From: Phoma sp. XZ068
Lineage: Eukaryota; Ascomycota; Dothideomycetes; Pleosporales; Didymellaceae
Assembly (NCBI GenBank): GCA_004835665.1
Contig: RBKR01000025.1
Coordinates: 744,001 to 808,000, forward strand
Length of the DNA: 64,000 bases
Direction of reading: 5' to 3'
Numbering within the stretch: position 1 is the first letter of the stretch; the number at the start of each line of letters is the position of its first letter. Of the stretch, positions 54,908 to 64,000 are shown piece after piece. Below the pieces are notes generated by a model that did no database searches, was not told the origin of the DNA, and saw nothing but the letters and a program-made list of their open reading frames with translations. Made by a program: the position numbers and the translations under genes.

Positions 54908-55390
54908 CTACGCTTTGATGGCATACACGGAGCAGTACGTACACCTGTTATGGTTGTTGCACTCTATGCAGCTTGGATTGTGTGCATAGCTGTTGTTACC
55001 ACGGCATTGACAACATTCCCATCGATACACTAAATCGCCGTCCGTGGGCTCGCCCGGGGATCCGTAATCATCTGTGGAGACGATGGTACTGCGAGTACTT
55101 CGGCGGATGCTAGATGGATATGTGATCGCGACAGTGTTGGTGAAAGCGATGTCATTGTTGTAAGCAGGGCTAGTATTCAGAGCAAATCCGTTGGTAAGAG
55201 CCATGCTGTTGGTGGGAGCGAAGACAGCGGTTGAAACCGCACCGATGTGGGCGCCCCTGCTATACTTGGGGTAGATGGTGGTCTCCTGACAACGGCCACA
55301 CTTTGTATGGAAACAGTTTGGGCAACCGACGTTGTTTGCGATAAGAAGCGGACCGTCTCCGCATTCGCTGCAGTACCAGTGGGTGGACAT
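54908..55390 (-). CDS. Small zinc-ribbon protein A (two Cys6 fingers)
   Basis: 160 residues, ATG at 55390. Two related Cys-rich modules bracket a Ser/Thr/Asn-rich middle. The first is W5-Y-C7-x2-C10-x12-C23-x2-C26-x-H28-x2-C31-x2-C34; the second is W124-x-C126-x2-C129-x11-C141-x2-C144-x5-C150-x2-C153. The spacing points to metal-binding ribbons like RanBP2/treble-clef types, not a named domain. No signal peptide. It is the first of three related genes on the minus strand (B at 57852, C at 61157). A downstream hydrophobic frame could be joined through GTGTAT...TTCAG at 54954-54870 to add a membrane tail, but this is weak. Function unknown. Confidence 0.72.
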   Translation of the reverse strand: MSTHWYCSECGDGPLLIANNVGCPNCFHTKCGRCQETTIYPKYSRGAHIGAVSTAVFAPTNSMALTNGFALNTSPAYNNDIAFTNTVAITYPSSIRRSTRSTIVSTDDYGSPGEPTDGDLVYRWECCQCRGNNSYAHNPSCIECNNHNRCTYCSVYAIKA

Positions 55391-57851
55391 GATGGTAGTC
55401 TGTTTGAGTTGGGTGGTGTTGAGAACGAGAATAGACTGCGATGAAATGGCACTTGCCGTGCTTTGTGCTTTGTACAGAGAGACTATCGATCGAGGAAGAG
55501 ATGGAATTCATATAATAACACTTGGAGGACCTTAGCAGGACTCTGAAGCCCTGTTGCTATGGCTTACGATTCGCGTCACCAACTTACGATATCTGCACGG
55601 CCACGATTTGCCCTTTTCGCCCTCTGCCCTTAGTCCTTGGGGGGAATGCTACCCAATTCGGGAATCTGTCTAAGTTGACTACACGATTACACTGGTGGCA
55701 GGACATGTTGCTCTACCGACATGTTGGAACGGTCACCTAGAGTTGGCGTTTCTGGGCGATGGAGCGCGCAACGACTGGTGGGACATATAGTGGCAATTAC
55801 GAATGTACTGGGGAGTGGAAGGACGTCTTGGAAAAGCCATAGCAAATGCGCCGTGGCTCTGCTAGTTTCTGGCGAAATCGCATGTCACGATGGGCACTGA
55901 GGCATACACCTTACGTCAGACGACACCTGGGCGGTCCTGAGGATACACCACAACCGAATATCCAAATCTTTGTGGCGAAGTCGACCAGGGGCAATTATCG
56001 GAGGATAGCACTTGGTTGTGCGCTTCGTGCGGTGTTGCGCGCAAGATGCCTTCAGCCTTGTGCCAGATTGGGAACATTTGCAGTGATCTACGCCGCGTGT
56101 GATTAGCACTTGCATTAATGCGAACAAGGCTCCTTGAGCAATACAGCCTCCCTTGCCTACGTACTCAATTCTTTGAAAGAGTCATTTGTGAAAGGGAGGC
56201 ATTCACAGCTTCATTTTCAGTTTCGCTTTTGCGCTGCTGCGCATTTCGTTTGAAGGGCGACGCAAGACTAGTAACTGGCAATCAAACAAGTGTTAAGATG
56301 ATTTGCGACTAAGTGGGGCAGAGGGCAATGGAGAGGGACGTCGTGTTAAGCACAATTGATGACACATGACCGGCGTGGCCAGGCGTCTAATCAGGGGCGC
56401 CGCTGGGCACCAGTGCCCTGCGGTGCCCCGCGTCTCATCAGCGCGAATTATACGAGATAAAAGCCTAGTAAGTAATTGATTCTACTGCTAATGAACTGCT
56501 TATGGCCCATAATCCCACAAGCTAGGCTGATTCCCCCACTTCACTTTCCATGTTGGGTAGGCAGCAGGCTTGGCGTGGAGGTCCTTCTTGACGCCTCTCT
56601 GCTGCACCGCCACAGCAGTTACCATGAATTTGCCCGTTTGCTTGGATATTGTCTAGGCCTGGGTGGCGCCGTCTGTCGTGGTCTCGAAGCTGAGGGTCGA
56701 CGGTCCGCTCCCAACCCGCGTGTCATGGCGCTGAAATTCAGCCCTAGGTACCCTTAATATCGCGGAAAAAATGGAGATCTGGCAGGTGGCTGCGGATTCA
56801 GCTTCAACCTTGTCTGGACGTCATGCTGAATTTCCATTATCAGCGGGCACTGCAAATAGACTGATTCAGTCAATGGCTTTATTGCTGCATGATCATTTAC
56901 AGGCCAAAACGCTACCGACAGATTCAAGTCCAGCACGGAAATGTCAGCAACCCCGCAACTTGCAAGAGCTACCTTAGAACATGTCTTTCTGTTCATTCAG
57001 TGCGCCCCACCGGTCACCATAGGTGATGGAAGTAGAACATATGGACTGACCGGCCCCGGAGGGGGGGGGGGTGCGGTTTATAACGGACCGGTTCAAGCCA
57101 CAGTATCGACTCATCCAAGAGGCTAAGTTCTGGTTCATGATTTGGTGTGGCAGGCTTCATGTTGGTGAAGTTTTACGTGACGGTCTGGGTACAGATGGCA
57201 TCAAAATGGCGGGGCTGCGAATGGTGACAGTGGCCAGGGCAGCTCTAGATGGCGTCTCACAGGCCATTCACAGGGGGCTCAAGAGTTCTTGGCAACTGCC
57301 AGCTACCTTTGCGCTAATAATTTCCACAATATTGAGGCCGTTAGTGTGTTGAGATCCTGTCAAAGCTGGTTGAGGACTTGTGACACAAGGTTGAACATTG
57401 AGAGCAAAAGGATCTATTGAAGTCAAATGAAACCTATTACAAATCCTGGTACGCCATTCAATCCTTGGTTGCTAAGATACAAAGAAAACGTCGTCCAGTT
57501 GACACAGGCAAGCGCAAATACCCAAGGGGAGGCGCAACGTTGCAAGCGAATAACAAACCCATGAACCAACCCTACCACGCCGAGGGCAAACGCTGAGCCA
57601 AAGAAGGGGTATCGAGGAATAAGGATGGCAAGATCATCCACCCGCAGTTGGCTTTGAAGGTGCAGGAGAGCACCTGTCTATCGTTCAAGGAATCGCCAGG
57701 GTGTCGAAGAGTTATCGCATGTCGATAACAGAAAGGGAACCGAGGGTCGGAAAAGGACAGAGGTAAATCTTCGTTTCCCCACCTCACAAGAGGGTTGAGT
57801 GATACCGGTCGATGAAGTCGAGTTATATGCTGTGCCTAGATTGGGATCCAG
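55391..57851. other. 2.5-kb gene-poor region between zinc-ribbon genes A and B
   Basis: Contains the promoter of gene A (a TATA-like TTATTATATG at about 55507-55516) and the 3' flank of gene B. An 11-G homopolymer lies at 57061-57071. Frames such as 57423-57641 minus (hydrophobic) lack support. No gene seen. Confidence 0.35.
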
Positions 57852-58250
57852 CTAATGCTGTTCCACAGTGCATGAGCCACAGTAGCTGTGACTGCAGCAG
57901 GGGCAAGTAGAGTACCAATCTCCCATGGGACCATTGCCACACTCGTGGCAGTACCAAGAGGTATCTCCAGGTCCCTCGCTAGGGCTGCTGCCGTACATAC
58001 AATCGATGTGGTTGTTGGCGATGAAGATATTGTTGTTGCCGTGTGTATCCATGTTGTTGCCGTAGAAAGATGACATCGGAGGAGTGATAGACGATGAGTG
58101 AAAGCTAGATGGCATACTAGCATGTATCATGGCGGACGGCGAGATACATCCTTCCTCGTTGTAGACTGATGGCTGAGCTCCGGAGTACTCGACTGTGAAC
58201 ATTGCAGCGACTTCAAATTCAGCATCAATAGGTTTTGAGAAAGCTGCCAT
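57852..58250 (-). CDS. Small zinc-ribbon protein B
   Basis: 132 residues, single exon, ATG at 58250. A variable Ser/Asn/Met-rich N-terminal part containing YNEEGCISPSAM is followed at the C-terminus by W99-Y-C101-x2-C104-x11-C116-x2-C119-x-H121-x2-C124-x2-C127. It aligns with protein C from the first residue (P-I-x-x-E near residue 7, then Y[ND]EEG[CL][VI]SPS[AS]M) to the last Cys, so B and C are clear paralogs. A GATATAAA TATA-like box lies at 58375-58368, about 120 bp upstream. No signal peptide or known domain; metal binding is inferred from the Cys spacing. Confidence 0.78.
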   Translation of the reverse strand: MAAFSKPIDAEFEVAAMFTVEYSGAQPSVYNEEGCISPSAMIHASMPSSFHSSSITPPMSSFYGNNMDTHGNNNIFIANNHIDCMYGSSPSEGPGDTSWYCHECGNGPMGDWYSTCPCCSHSYCGSCTVEQH

Positions 58251-58367
58251 CGCGGTCTATTGCTGGATGCTAATAATAGGGCTCTGAGAAAGTAATGACG
58301 AGGTGTGATTGCAGACGTAGTTTGGAATGATGATTTTGCGAACACTTGACAGTGCTGATGAGAGCGT

Positions 58368-58375
58368 TTATATCT
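58368..58375 (-). promoter_or_regulatory. TATA-like element of zinc-ribbon gene B
   Basis: GATATAAA on the minus strand about 120 bp before the ATG at 58250. Position is plausible for a core promoter. Confidence 0.35.
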
Positions 58376-58884
58376 CTATCACTGAACGAAGGACTCATGC
58401 GTCCTCAAGGGATGTGCCTTATCAAGGCTATCAATATGGACTCTCCGGTGGATAGCCATGACCAAGCTCGAAGGCGCAGTAATGCTGCCAGCCAACAAAT
58501 GCTAAGATGAAGCACGGTAGGGCATCTGTGGGGAAGCAAGGACGCGAAGGACGAAGAAGACCCTGTCGAGTCCCACGGTGAACAGTAACGACTGCGTACA
58601 TACTCGAGAAATCGTTTGCAGAGGCGGAGCTCATGGGAAATGTTCCAGGTGAAGCGTTTTGTGGGTTGACAAGGGGTGTACCCATGCAGCACTTGCCAAA
58701 TACGAATGAAAGCCTTGTGGGCGGTCAACCCGGGAAACAAAGCTGTGAGAACCGTTAGCGGTGCGTAAGAGTTTCAGCAATTTTGACGACTGGTGAAGCC
58801 CAGGAAGGTGTGGCGCGCCAAGGTAGGATTACTGCATTTGTCCATACATTCCCAGGCAAACCTGAGGCCGACCGAATGACCGTA

Positions 58885-58922
58885 TTGCCTTCTTGCCTGC
58901 TACTAGTCTGATTTTGGAGTGA
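58885..58922. repeat. Repeat copy 1, upstream of zinc-ribbon gene B
   Basis: Begins TTGCCTTCTTGCCTGC and matches 62171-62208 at roughly 32 of 38 positions, with mostly transition differences. It lies 635 bp upstream of the start of gene B; the partner lies 655 bp upstream of gene C. Confidence 0.6.
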
Positions 58923-61156
58923 GCGATGTTTATTTCCACAAATTTGATTCACTCCGCCTTACGTTAGTCAAATAGGATTGCTGAGTGGTGGTTCGCACGT
59001 CATGCGCACCGCATTTATTCTGGAAAAGCACTGTATACAAGGGTCCCCAAATTAAGGCCCAGTTTCCTAAACGGGAATTAAAGGTGCAACAATGCGTCCC
59101 CGGAACAAATAGGCGTGCGAGACGATGCAGGAACCCGTCTGGTCACTTCTAGCCCTACCGACGTGCTGTAAAGTCGATAAAGAGAATCTGCAGTACACAA
59201 CTCTCCGGTGAACTCAGCAGATGCTGCTTTCTCGGTCAATCAAACTCTGGCGCCTAAACCACGGCCACTGCCGGTGAACGGAGACAGGGAGTGCAATATT
59301 GATTTATCTGTTTCTGCGACACAACCGTACGCAGACTATAGCGAAAATGCGACCAAATGATCCGGCTAGGCTGCAGATCCGGTTACAGAGCTGCGCAAGG
59401 CGCCAGTATTGAAGAGCTGTTGTGCAGTGCGTCTTACGACAATCAGCACGCTGTTTAGCAAGGTTGTATGCCGTCTCCCCGTTTGACTACAGAAAGCTCC
59501 TCAGGTTAGCCTGAGGCTGCAGTTCGGTGTACGCAAGGCATTATTCTCCGTCATCGGCTTCTCCGTATGAGTTGCGACTTGCGCGTTACGGTGCAGGAGC
59601 CTTTCCTCACGTCCATATCGGGACCGCATGAGGGATCTCAAATTCAAAGGGATGTACTGGACCAGAAAACTGCAACACGATGCAGTCATGCCTGGGACTC
59701 GGCCTGGTGGGAGACCTCGCTCATGCCGAAAGTGCGCAGGCAGACAGGGCGCATTTGTGCGAACCTCAAGGCAAACTCCTCGCACCGCCACAACTGTTGG
59801 ATCTGCTCTTGCCTGATCCCTACGGGAAATTAATGCCAAAATCTCTCTAGGTCGTGTTCAGGATGAAACTTCAGCAATGGAAGTGTTGTTCGTCGGCATA
59901 AGCGAGTAAACGCGCAAATGTCCATGTGTCGACTAGGTATGCGCAGCGTTAGATCCTGCCGCGCTACGAGACACCTGCGGGGAGACCGTTGCTGACGCTG
60001 CTTATTTCAACCTCACCTTGACAGTTGGATTCAGTTACACATTTGCATGGCAAAAGCTACCACGTCGCCGAGCAAGCAGCTTGGATCTCGGGTATGTAGA
60101 CTCCTTCAGCTGTGACGCATTCGAAGATGCTTGGATGGCGGTGCAGAAAGTGGAAATGAGGGGCAAGAAGGACCTCTTTGGCGACCGGCAGGCGTACATT
60201 GTTTGCGATTTGTGAGGCGTCCCGAAAGGGCACCGGGGAGGGCTCCAGTGTGTTGAACGGTCTTCACCGCCTCCATTCCGGTCGCACGCCATACTCATGG
60301 GGCTGTTTCGGTCTTATTATCTTTTGAAAACGGAACGAGTTGTCATTTGTAATTGTCGTTCGGCATAGTTGAGGTGAAGTCTCAGGCAGCAGTCTTTTTA
60401 CGCTAGCCTATTCGGGGCACACACATCACTCGCACAGCCACGGCTCAGACTGGAGGATCAGACTTCGGTGGAGACTGATCCTTTCAGCCACATGTTACTC
60501 TACCTCTGACAGTTTCAGGGTCTCCATGATAGCCGCCATATGATGTGTTCCAAGGTTCTCCTACACCCTCAGAACGTGCGGGCCAAAGGGAAGCGCCGCG
60601 TGGCTGCATCTGGCATACCGATCAGTCATCCTCGCATGACCATCTGTGGGATGTAAGATGCTGAGTGGACCATCAACGCAAAATGGTGAATGTACTAGGG
60701 AAGGAATGTTGTAGCAAGTGAAATGTCTATATTGATAGTGCTAAAGTCAAGAACGATCGTACGCCCCAGGGGATATCTCATCGCAACCCAATGCATCGCA
60801 AGTCCACCGAATAACACGCGCTTGCTAAGATGCTAGATGATAAATAACCACCATAATGCTGGAACAGAGGGGTATAAATGAGCGCTCCTAGTTAAACTAT
60901 CCTGAATAGCCAAAACAACCAATCTAAAAGAACGCCAGAACAAAAGAAAGATAAAAAAGAATGAAGCTCCGCAGAAGAGAGCGGCTTGGACAGTTGCATG
61001 TCGACAGCACACATTGTGTCAGCTGGCCACTTGGTGCTTGTTCAGTGACAAGCTCGCTGCTATGGATTTGGGTGGCCTGGATGAGCTGGAGACCTGATTG
61101 AAGGACGCAGGCATTCGGACGCGTTCATTTATCCCTGGTAATCCAGGCTGGTGATT

Positions 61157-61516
61157 TTAGTTCGACTCCCTTTTGCAATAACAACAAGCAGCGTGGCCGC
61201 AGTTTGCACAGGTCGGGTTCCAAGCAGAGTAAGGGCCATCGCCACATTCACTGCAATACCACACAGTGTCCCCATCGGCAGGACCGCTGGCGTTTTGGTG
61301 GTCAATTTGACGATCGCCGATGATGAACGAAGAGCCCATGGAAATGGTATTGGAATCGGAGTGGGCAGTCGATAGGAGCGAGCTCATCGAGACAGGCGGC
61401 ATAGAAGAAGGGGAGACAAGTCCCTCTTCATCATACGAAGTGAATATTTGGTGCTCTTGTATCGCCATAAGCTCGTTCTCAAGTGTCTCAGACGGGATAG
61501 GAGTGTAGACAGGCAT
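61157..61516 (-). CDS. Small zinc-ribbon protein C
   Basis: 119 residues from the ATG at 61516 (MPVYTPIPSETLENE). An in-frame ATG at 61636 would add 40 residues, but the alignment with paralog B begins at 61516, so that start is preferred. YDEEGLVSPSSM mirrors YNEEGCISPSAM in B. The C-terminus has W86-Y-C88-x2-C91-x11-C103-x2-C106-x-H108-x2-C111-x2-C114, beginning WYCSECGDGP exactly as in protein A. The middle is Ser-rich. Probably a small intracellular metal-binding protein; function unknown. Third member of the minus-strand array. Confidence 0.78.
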   Translation of the reverse strand: MPVYTPIPSETLENELMAIQEHQIFTSYDEEGLVSPSSMPPVSMSSLLSTAHSDSNTISMGSSFIIGDRQIDHQNASGPADGDTVWYCSECGDGPYSAWNPTCANCGHAACCYCKRESN

Positions 61517-61636
61517 GTTGGGGTAATAATTGTGAGGGTTGGTAGAAAATGGTGAAATAGTGGTTGATGAAGGTGATTGATGTGAGTGCTTGATGGAGGC
61601 GACAATGAAGGAGGTCGATCTCAAAGATATACTCAT

Positions 61637-63886
61637 GCTTCAGAAGGACCTATACTCACAGCCCCGAGTAGGGCTTCTTTCATGCCTGGCGCAAAAACTG
61701 CGTTGCAGGCAAAGAACTCTGTGGATACCTCGAGCAGGGCAGTGTCCTCGGAAGGCATCAACTCGGGACCGCACTGGTTGGTTGACGACGCCCAGTAGTC
61801 CAGGGCAACAAAGTCAACGGGACTGAAGGACTATTATGACCAGTACCTGTACTGGTTTCCACAATGTGCGTGATTCTGTTTAGATAGAATAAGTGCTGCC
61901 AAAATCGAGCACGCAGCCACAGCTCCAGAGGTTGGTCCGCAACGGCTGCATCCATGACAGGCTTGGTTTAAGGCGACTCTTGTTATGTCGGGATGTCTGT
62001 CGTAATCTTCGACGCTAAAGGGCGCTTAACTATGGCCGGAGTTGCAGAAGGCGGCGGTACTGCTCCAATGAACCTGGTCATAGTGAGGGCCTTCGACGAG
62101 GGTTGAAGGTAGGCCCACAGGTACATGGATCCTTCCGGGTATGCTCGGCAAGTCCTGCACCGCTTGAGCTTTGCCTTCTTGCCTGCCGCTAGCCTGTTTT
62201 GGAATGGGTTGTAGAGCTTTACGTGTTGTAAGGTTGATTTGCTAGGTACATATCAGCAAGTGAAAGCCACCTTTGCGGTGCAGCCGAGGACGGGAGGTGA
62301 GTACGCTATGCACACCAGGCTCCTGAGTCATGTACAGGATGCTTTGTGCAGGGTTCGGTTCTGGCCTGCGGACCAGACCCCCTACAGCACGGCGTGAAAA
62401 GAGGGTGTGGTGCGTGCAGGCTTGGAAGAAGCTGCAGGTACACGGCTAGATATGCCAATTTCGAGAGCACACGGCAAACGTGGTGAGTTACGCAAGTGTT
62501 GGCCACAATACTTCTCCAAGTGCAAGAAGAGTGGAAGGCGTGTTCGAAAACCCTTCCAGCATGCTTTGCACTGTCTTACCAGTCAGCGCCAGCGGCGTGA
62601 AAGGATGCGTAACGTTTCTGGAAGTAAGATAGGATTACTGCGGGAAGTCACCCATACAGGTAGACCGGTCATATTCTGTGTACAGCGCCCCTCCAGCTGT
62701 AGCAATTCCCAGCTCATTGCTAGTTGTGACCGGAAATGTGCTGTGCACGATGCTCATCAGGTGTGTGTACATCCTTGCTAAGCGTGCTCGCAGACATTGT
62801 TACATGCCAGAACTTGTGCGGTAATCTTGGCTGCCAGGCAGCAGTGTAAGTCTGATTTCGACCGTTGCAAAGGGATACCAGGATACTGTCAACCCGGTGT
62901 AGCTACTTGTATCGATAGTCAGCGTAGTGCCCGATCAAACGCAAGGAGTTCTTACACAATTGATGAGAGGCATACTTGCCTTCGCCATCGGGGTTGCATG
63001 CCACTCTGTGCTGGGCGTCTTCCGCTATGCTGCGACCATAGCTTCCGGTACCCCTGCGTGAGGTGCGGTCAAGAAAATTCTCCGTTGCCTTCGTATCCGC
63101 AGAAGAGCGCAAAATGATTATATCATTGTCTTTGACCCTCACCTGTCTGCCTGCCTACACATGGGCGCTATATTGATCTCGCTCGCTTCACTTCCACTCT
63201 GGGCATTGCGAGCAAGTTATGAAGCGAGCCAGGATGCGTCTTGAGCTAGATTCAGACTAGTTGACAGAGCAGCCAACCGCCGAAGTAATTACAGGTTGAG
63301 ATTGACTGAATCCATGGGGAAGTGCAGGCTATCACAAGGCTGAGGACCGGTCAAGAAGAAGGCTAGCCGCGAAGCACAACTTCATGCTTGCAGCGTGGGG
63401 AGAAGGCACGAGTAGCGGTGAGTGTCTACTTGCAATGAGTCCTTTTGATAGCAGACGAAGAATAAAAGAGACAGAGAGTGGTAGTAGGTCGCAGGTCGTG
63501 GAAGGTGGGGCGGGGTTGCAGTCGTGGGGTGCATGTGAGCTGAACGCCAACGCACAGCTGACCTGACTCGCGTCGCCATCAGCCACGATTGTTAGATTTT
63601 GTACACAAGTGATGCAGCGATCTGTGATCAGGGGGTAAATCTGTGATGGTACTAAGAGTAATCAGAACTCAAGCTAACACTAAAGATTCGGTGATGATTT
63701 CGTGGTGTTGAGAATCGAAAGTAAACAGATCGGCGCGATGACGTCCACTCAGAGCCGAAACACGAACAGGGCTGTGGTGCCAAGCTTCATCTCACGCCTC
63801 GACGCCAGCCTCGCCGGCCGGCATGGTTCTCTACGCTGCTCTCTACGGCTGTCTCTCCTCGTGAGGCTCACCTGTACCGCCTCGAC
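61637..63886. other. 2.2-kb gene-poor region at the window end
   Basis: Upstream DNA of gene C and promoter of the partial gene at 63887. Frames at 62407-62781 and 62797-63117 (plus) are Cys-containing but have no ATG start and no domain, so they are left out. Confidence 0.35.
62171..62208. repeat. Repeat copy 2, upstream of zinc-ribbon gene C
   Basis: Partner of 58885-58922; begins with the same 16 bases, then differs by T/C and A/G changes and one deleted base. Weaker similarity may continue for another 40-60 bp on the downstream side. Confidence 0.6.
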
Positions 63887-64000
63887 ATGGCTCCTCCAGT
63901 AGCCCCAGCAGCGGGCGCATCGAAAGCAGATGTGCGCGATCAGTCGACACTCGAGCAGCGCCTCGGCCAATCCACGAGCGTCATCATGCCTCTTCTCGAG
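63887..64000 (+). CDS. 5' end of a gene cut by the window edge
   Basis: ATG at 63887 in good context (CGACATGGC) opens a frame of 38 codons to the window end (MAPPVAPAAGASKADVRDQS...). The N-terminus is Ala/Pro-rich, then charged. Too short to identify. Confidence 0.55.
   Translation, partial: MAPPVAPAAGASKADVRDQSTLEQRLGQSTSVIMPLLE

Larger units (their letters stand above)
58251..61156. other. 2.9-kb gene-poor region between zinc-ribbon genes B and C
   Basis: Upstream DNA of gene B and the 3' flank of gene C. The segment 58885-58922 is repeated upstream of gene C (see repeat entry). Only short frames in all phases; none supported. Confidence 0.35.

Noticed and set aside
57061..57071. Run of 11 G as a possible quadruplex or assembly error
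   Set aside because: A single homopolymer without further G-tracts; may simply be a simple repeat or sequencing artefact.
1..64000. tRNA, rRNA and CRISPR signals
   Set aside because: No convincing T-arm/anticodon pattern, rRNA core or direct-repeat array was found by eye; CRISPR is not expected in a fungus. A tRNAscan-SE run would settle tRNAs.

Overview
The window is nuclear DNA of a filamentous ascomycete (Pezizomycotina), probably a Dothideomycete. The main evidence is a Woronin-body major protein gene (hex1, 1.4-2.6 kb), a protein confined to Pezizomycotina. Short introns (mostly 44-83 bp with GTRNGT...YAG borders), an SAGA subunit Spt8, a PTR2 transporter, DUF1682/CCDC47 and an NFX1-type helicase fit the same picture. 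There are no bacterial operons, and I saw no CRISPR, rRNA or convincing tRNA. Exon borders below were joined by hand and checked for reading-frame consistency.

Layout. 0-11 kb: a 2OG-Fe(II) oxygenase cut by the window edge, hex1 with upstream exons for a longer Gln/His-rich isoform, a six-exon secreted GH18 chitinase carrying a CBM18, an AT-richer spacer with decayed repeats, and a CCDC47-like ER protein. 11.4-14.7 kb: a tiny cytochrome c oxidase VIIa subunit sharing a 154-bp divergent promoter with a large PPR-like mitochondrial protein. 16.6-20.7 kb: a second tight divergent pair, a DUF7580-type protein and a predicted pseudokinase with a fungal NLR-style N-terminal domain. 24-32 kb: a disordered protein, an MscL-type mechanosensitive channel with a zinc-ribbon tail, a PTR2 peptide transporter and a GPI-anchored PLC-like phosphodiesterase. 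34.6-46.7 kb: a Baeyer-Villiger-type monooxygenase, a small conserved protein, a six-exon NFX1/Hrr1-type RNA helicase, Spt8 and an F-box-like unknown. 47-54 kb: a secreted GH92 alpha-mannosidase and a secreted MGH1-like glycosidase, transcribed divergently. 54-64 kb: a gene-poor tract whose only convincing genes are three small zinc-ribbon proteins, all on the minus strand at about 3-kb spacing, and the first 38 codons of a gene that leaves the window.

How the genes work together. Most are housekeeping or wall/nutrition genes (chitinase, GH92, MGH1-like GH, PTR2, PLC-like) with no biosynthetic cluster. The candidates for under-described biology are the DUF7580/pseudokinase divergent pair, the zinc-ribbon paralog array with duplicated upstream DNA, the fungal MscL with a Cys4 tail, and the CBM18 nested inside the GH18 barrel.
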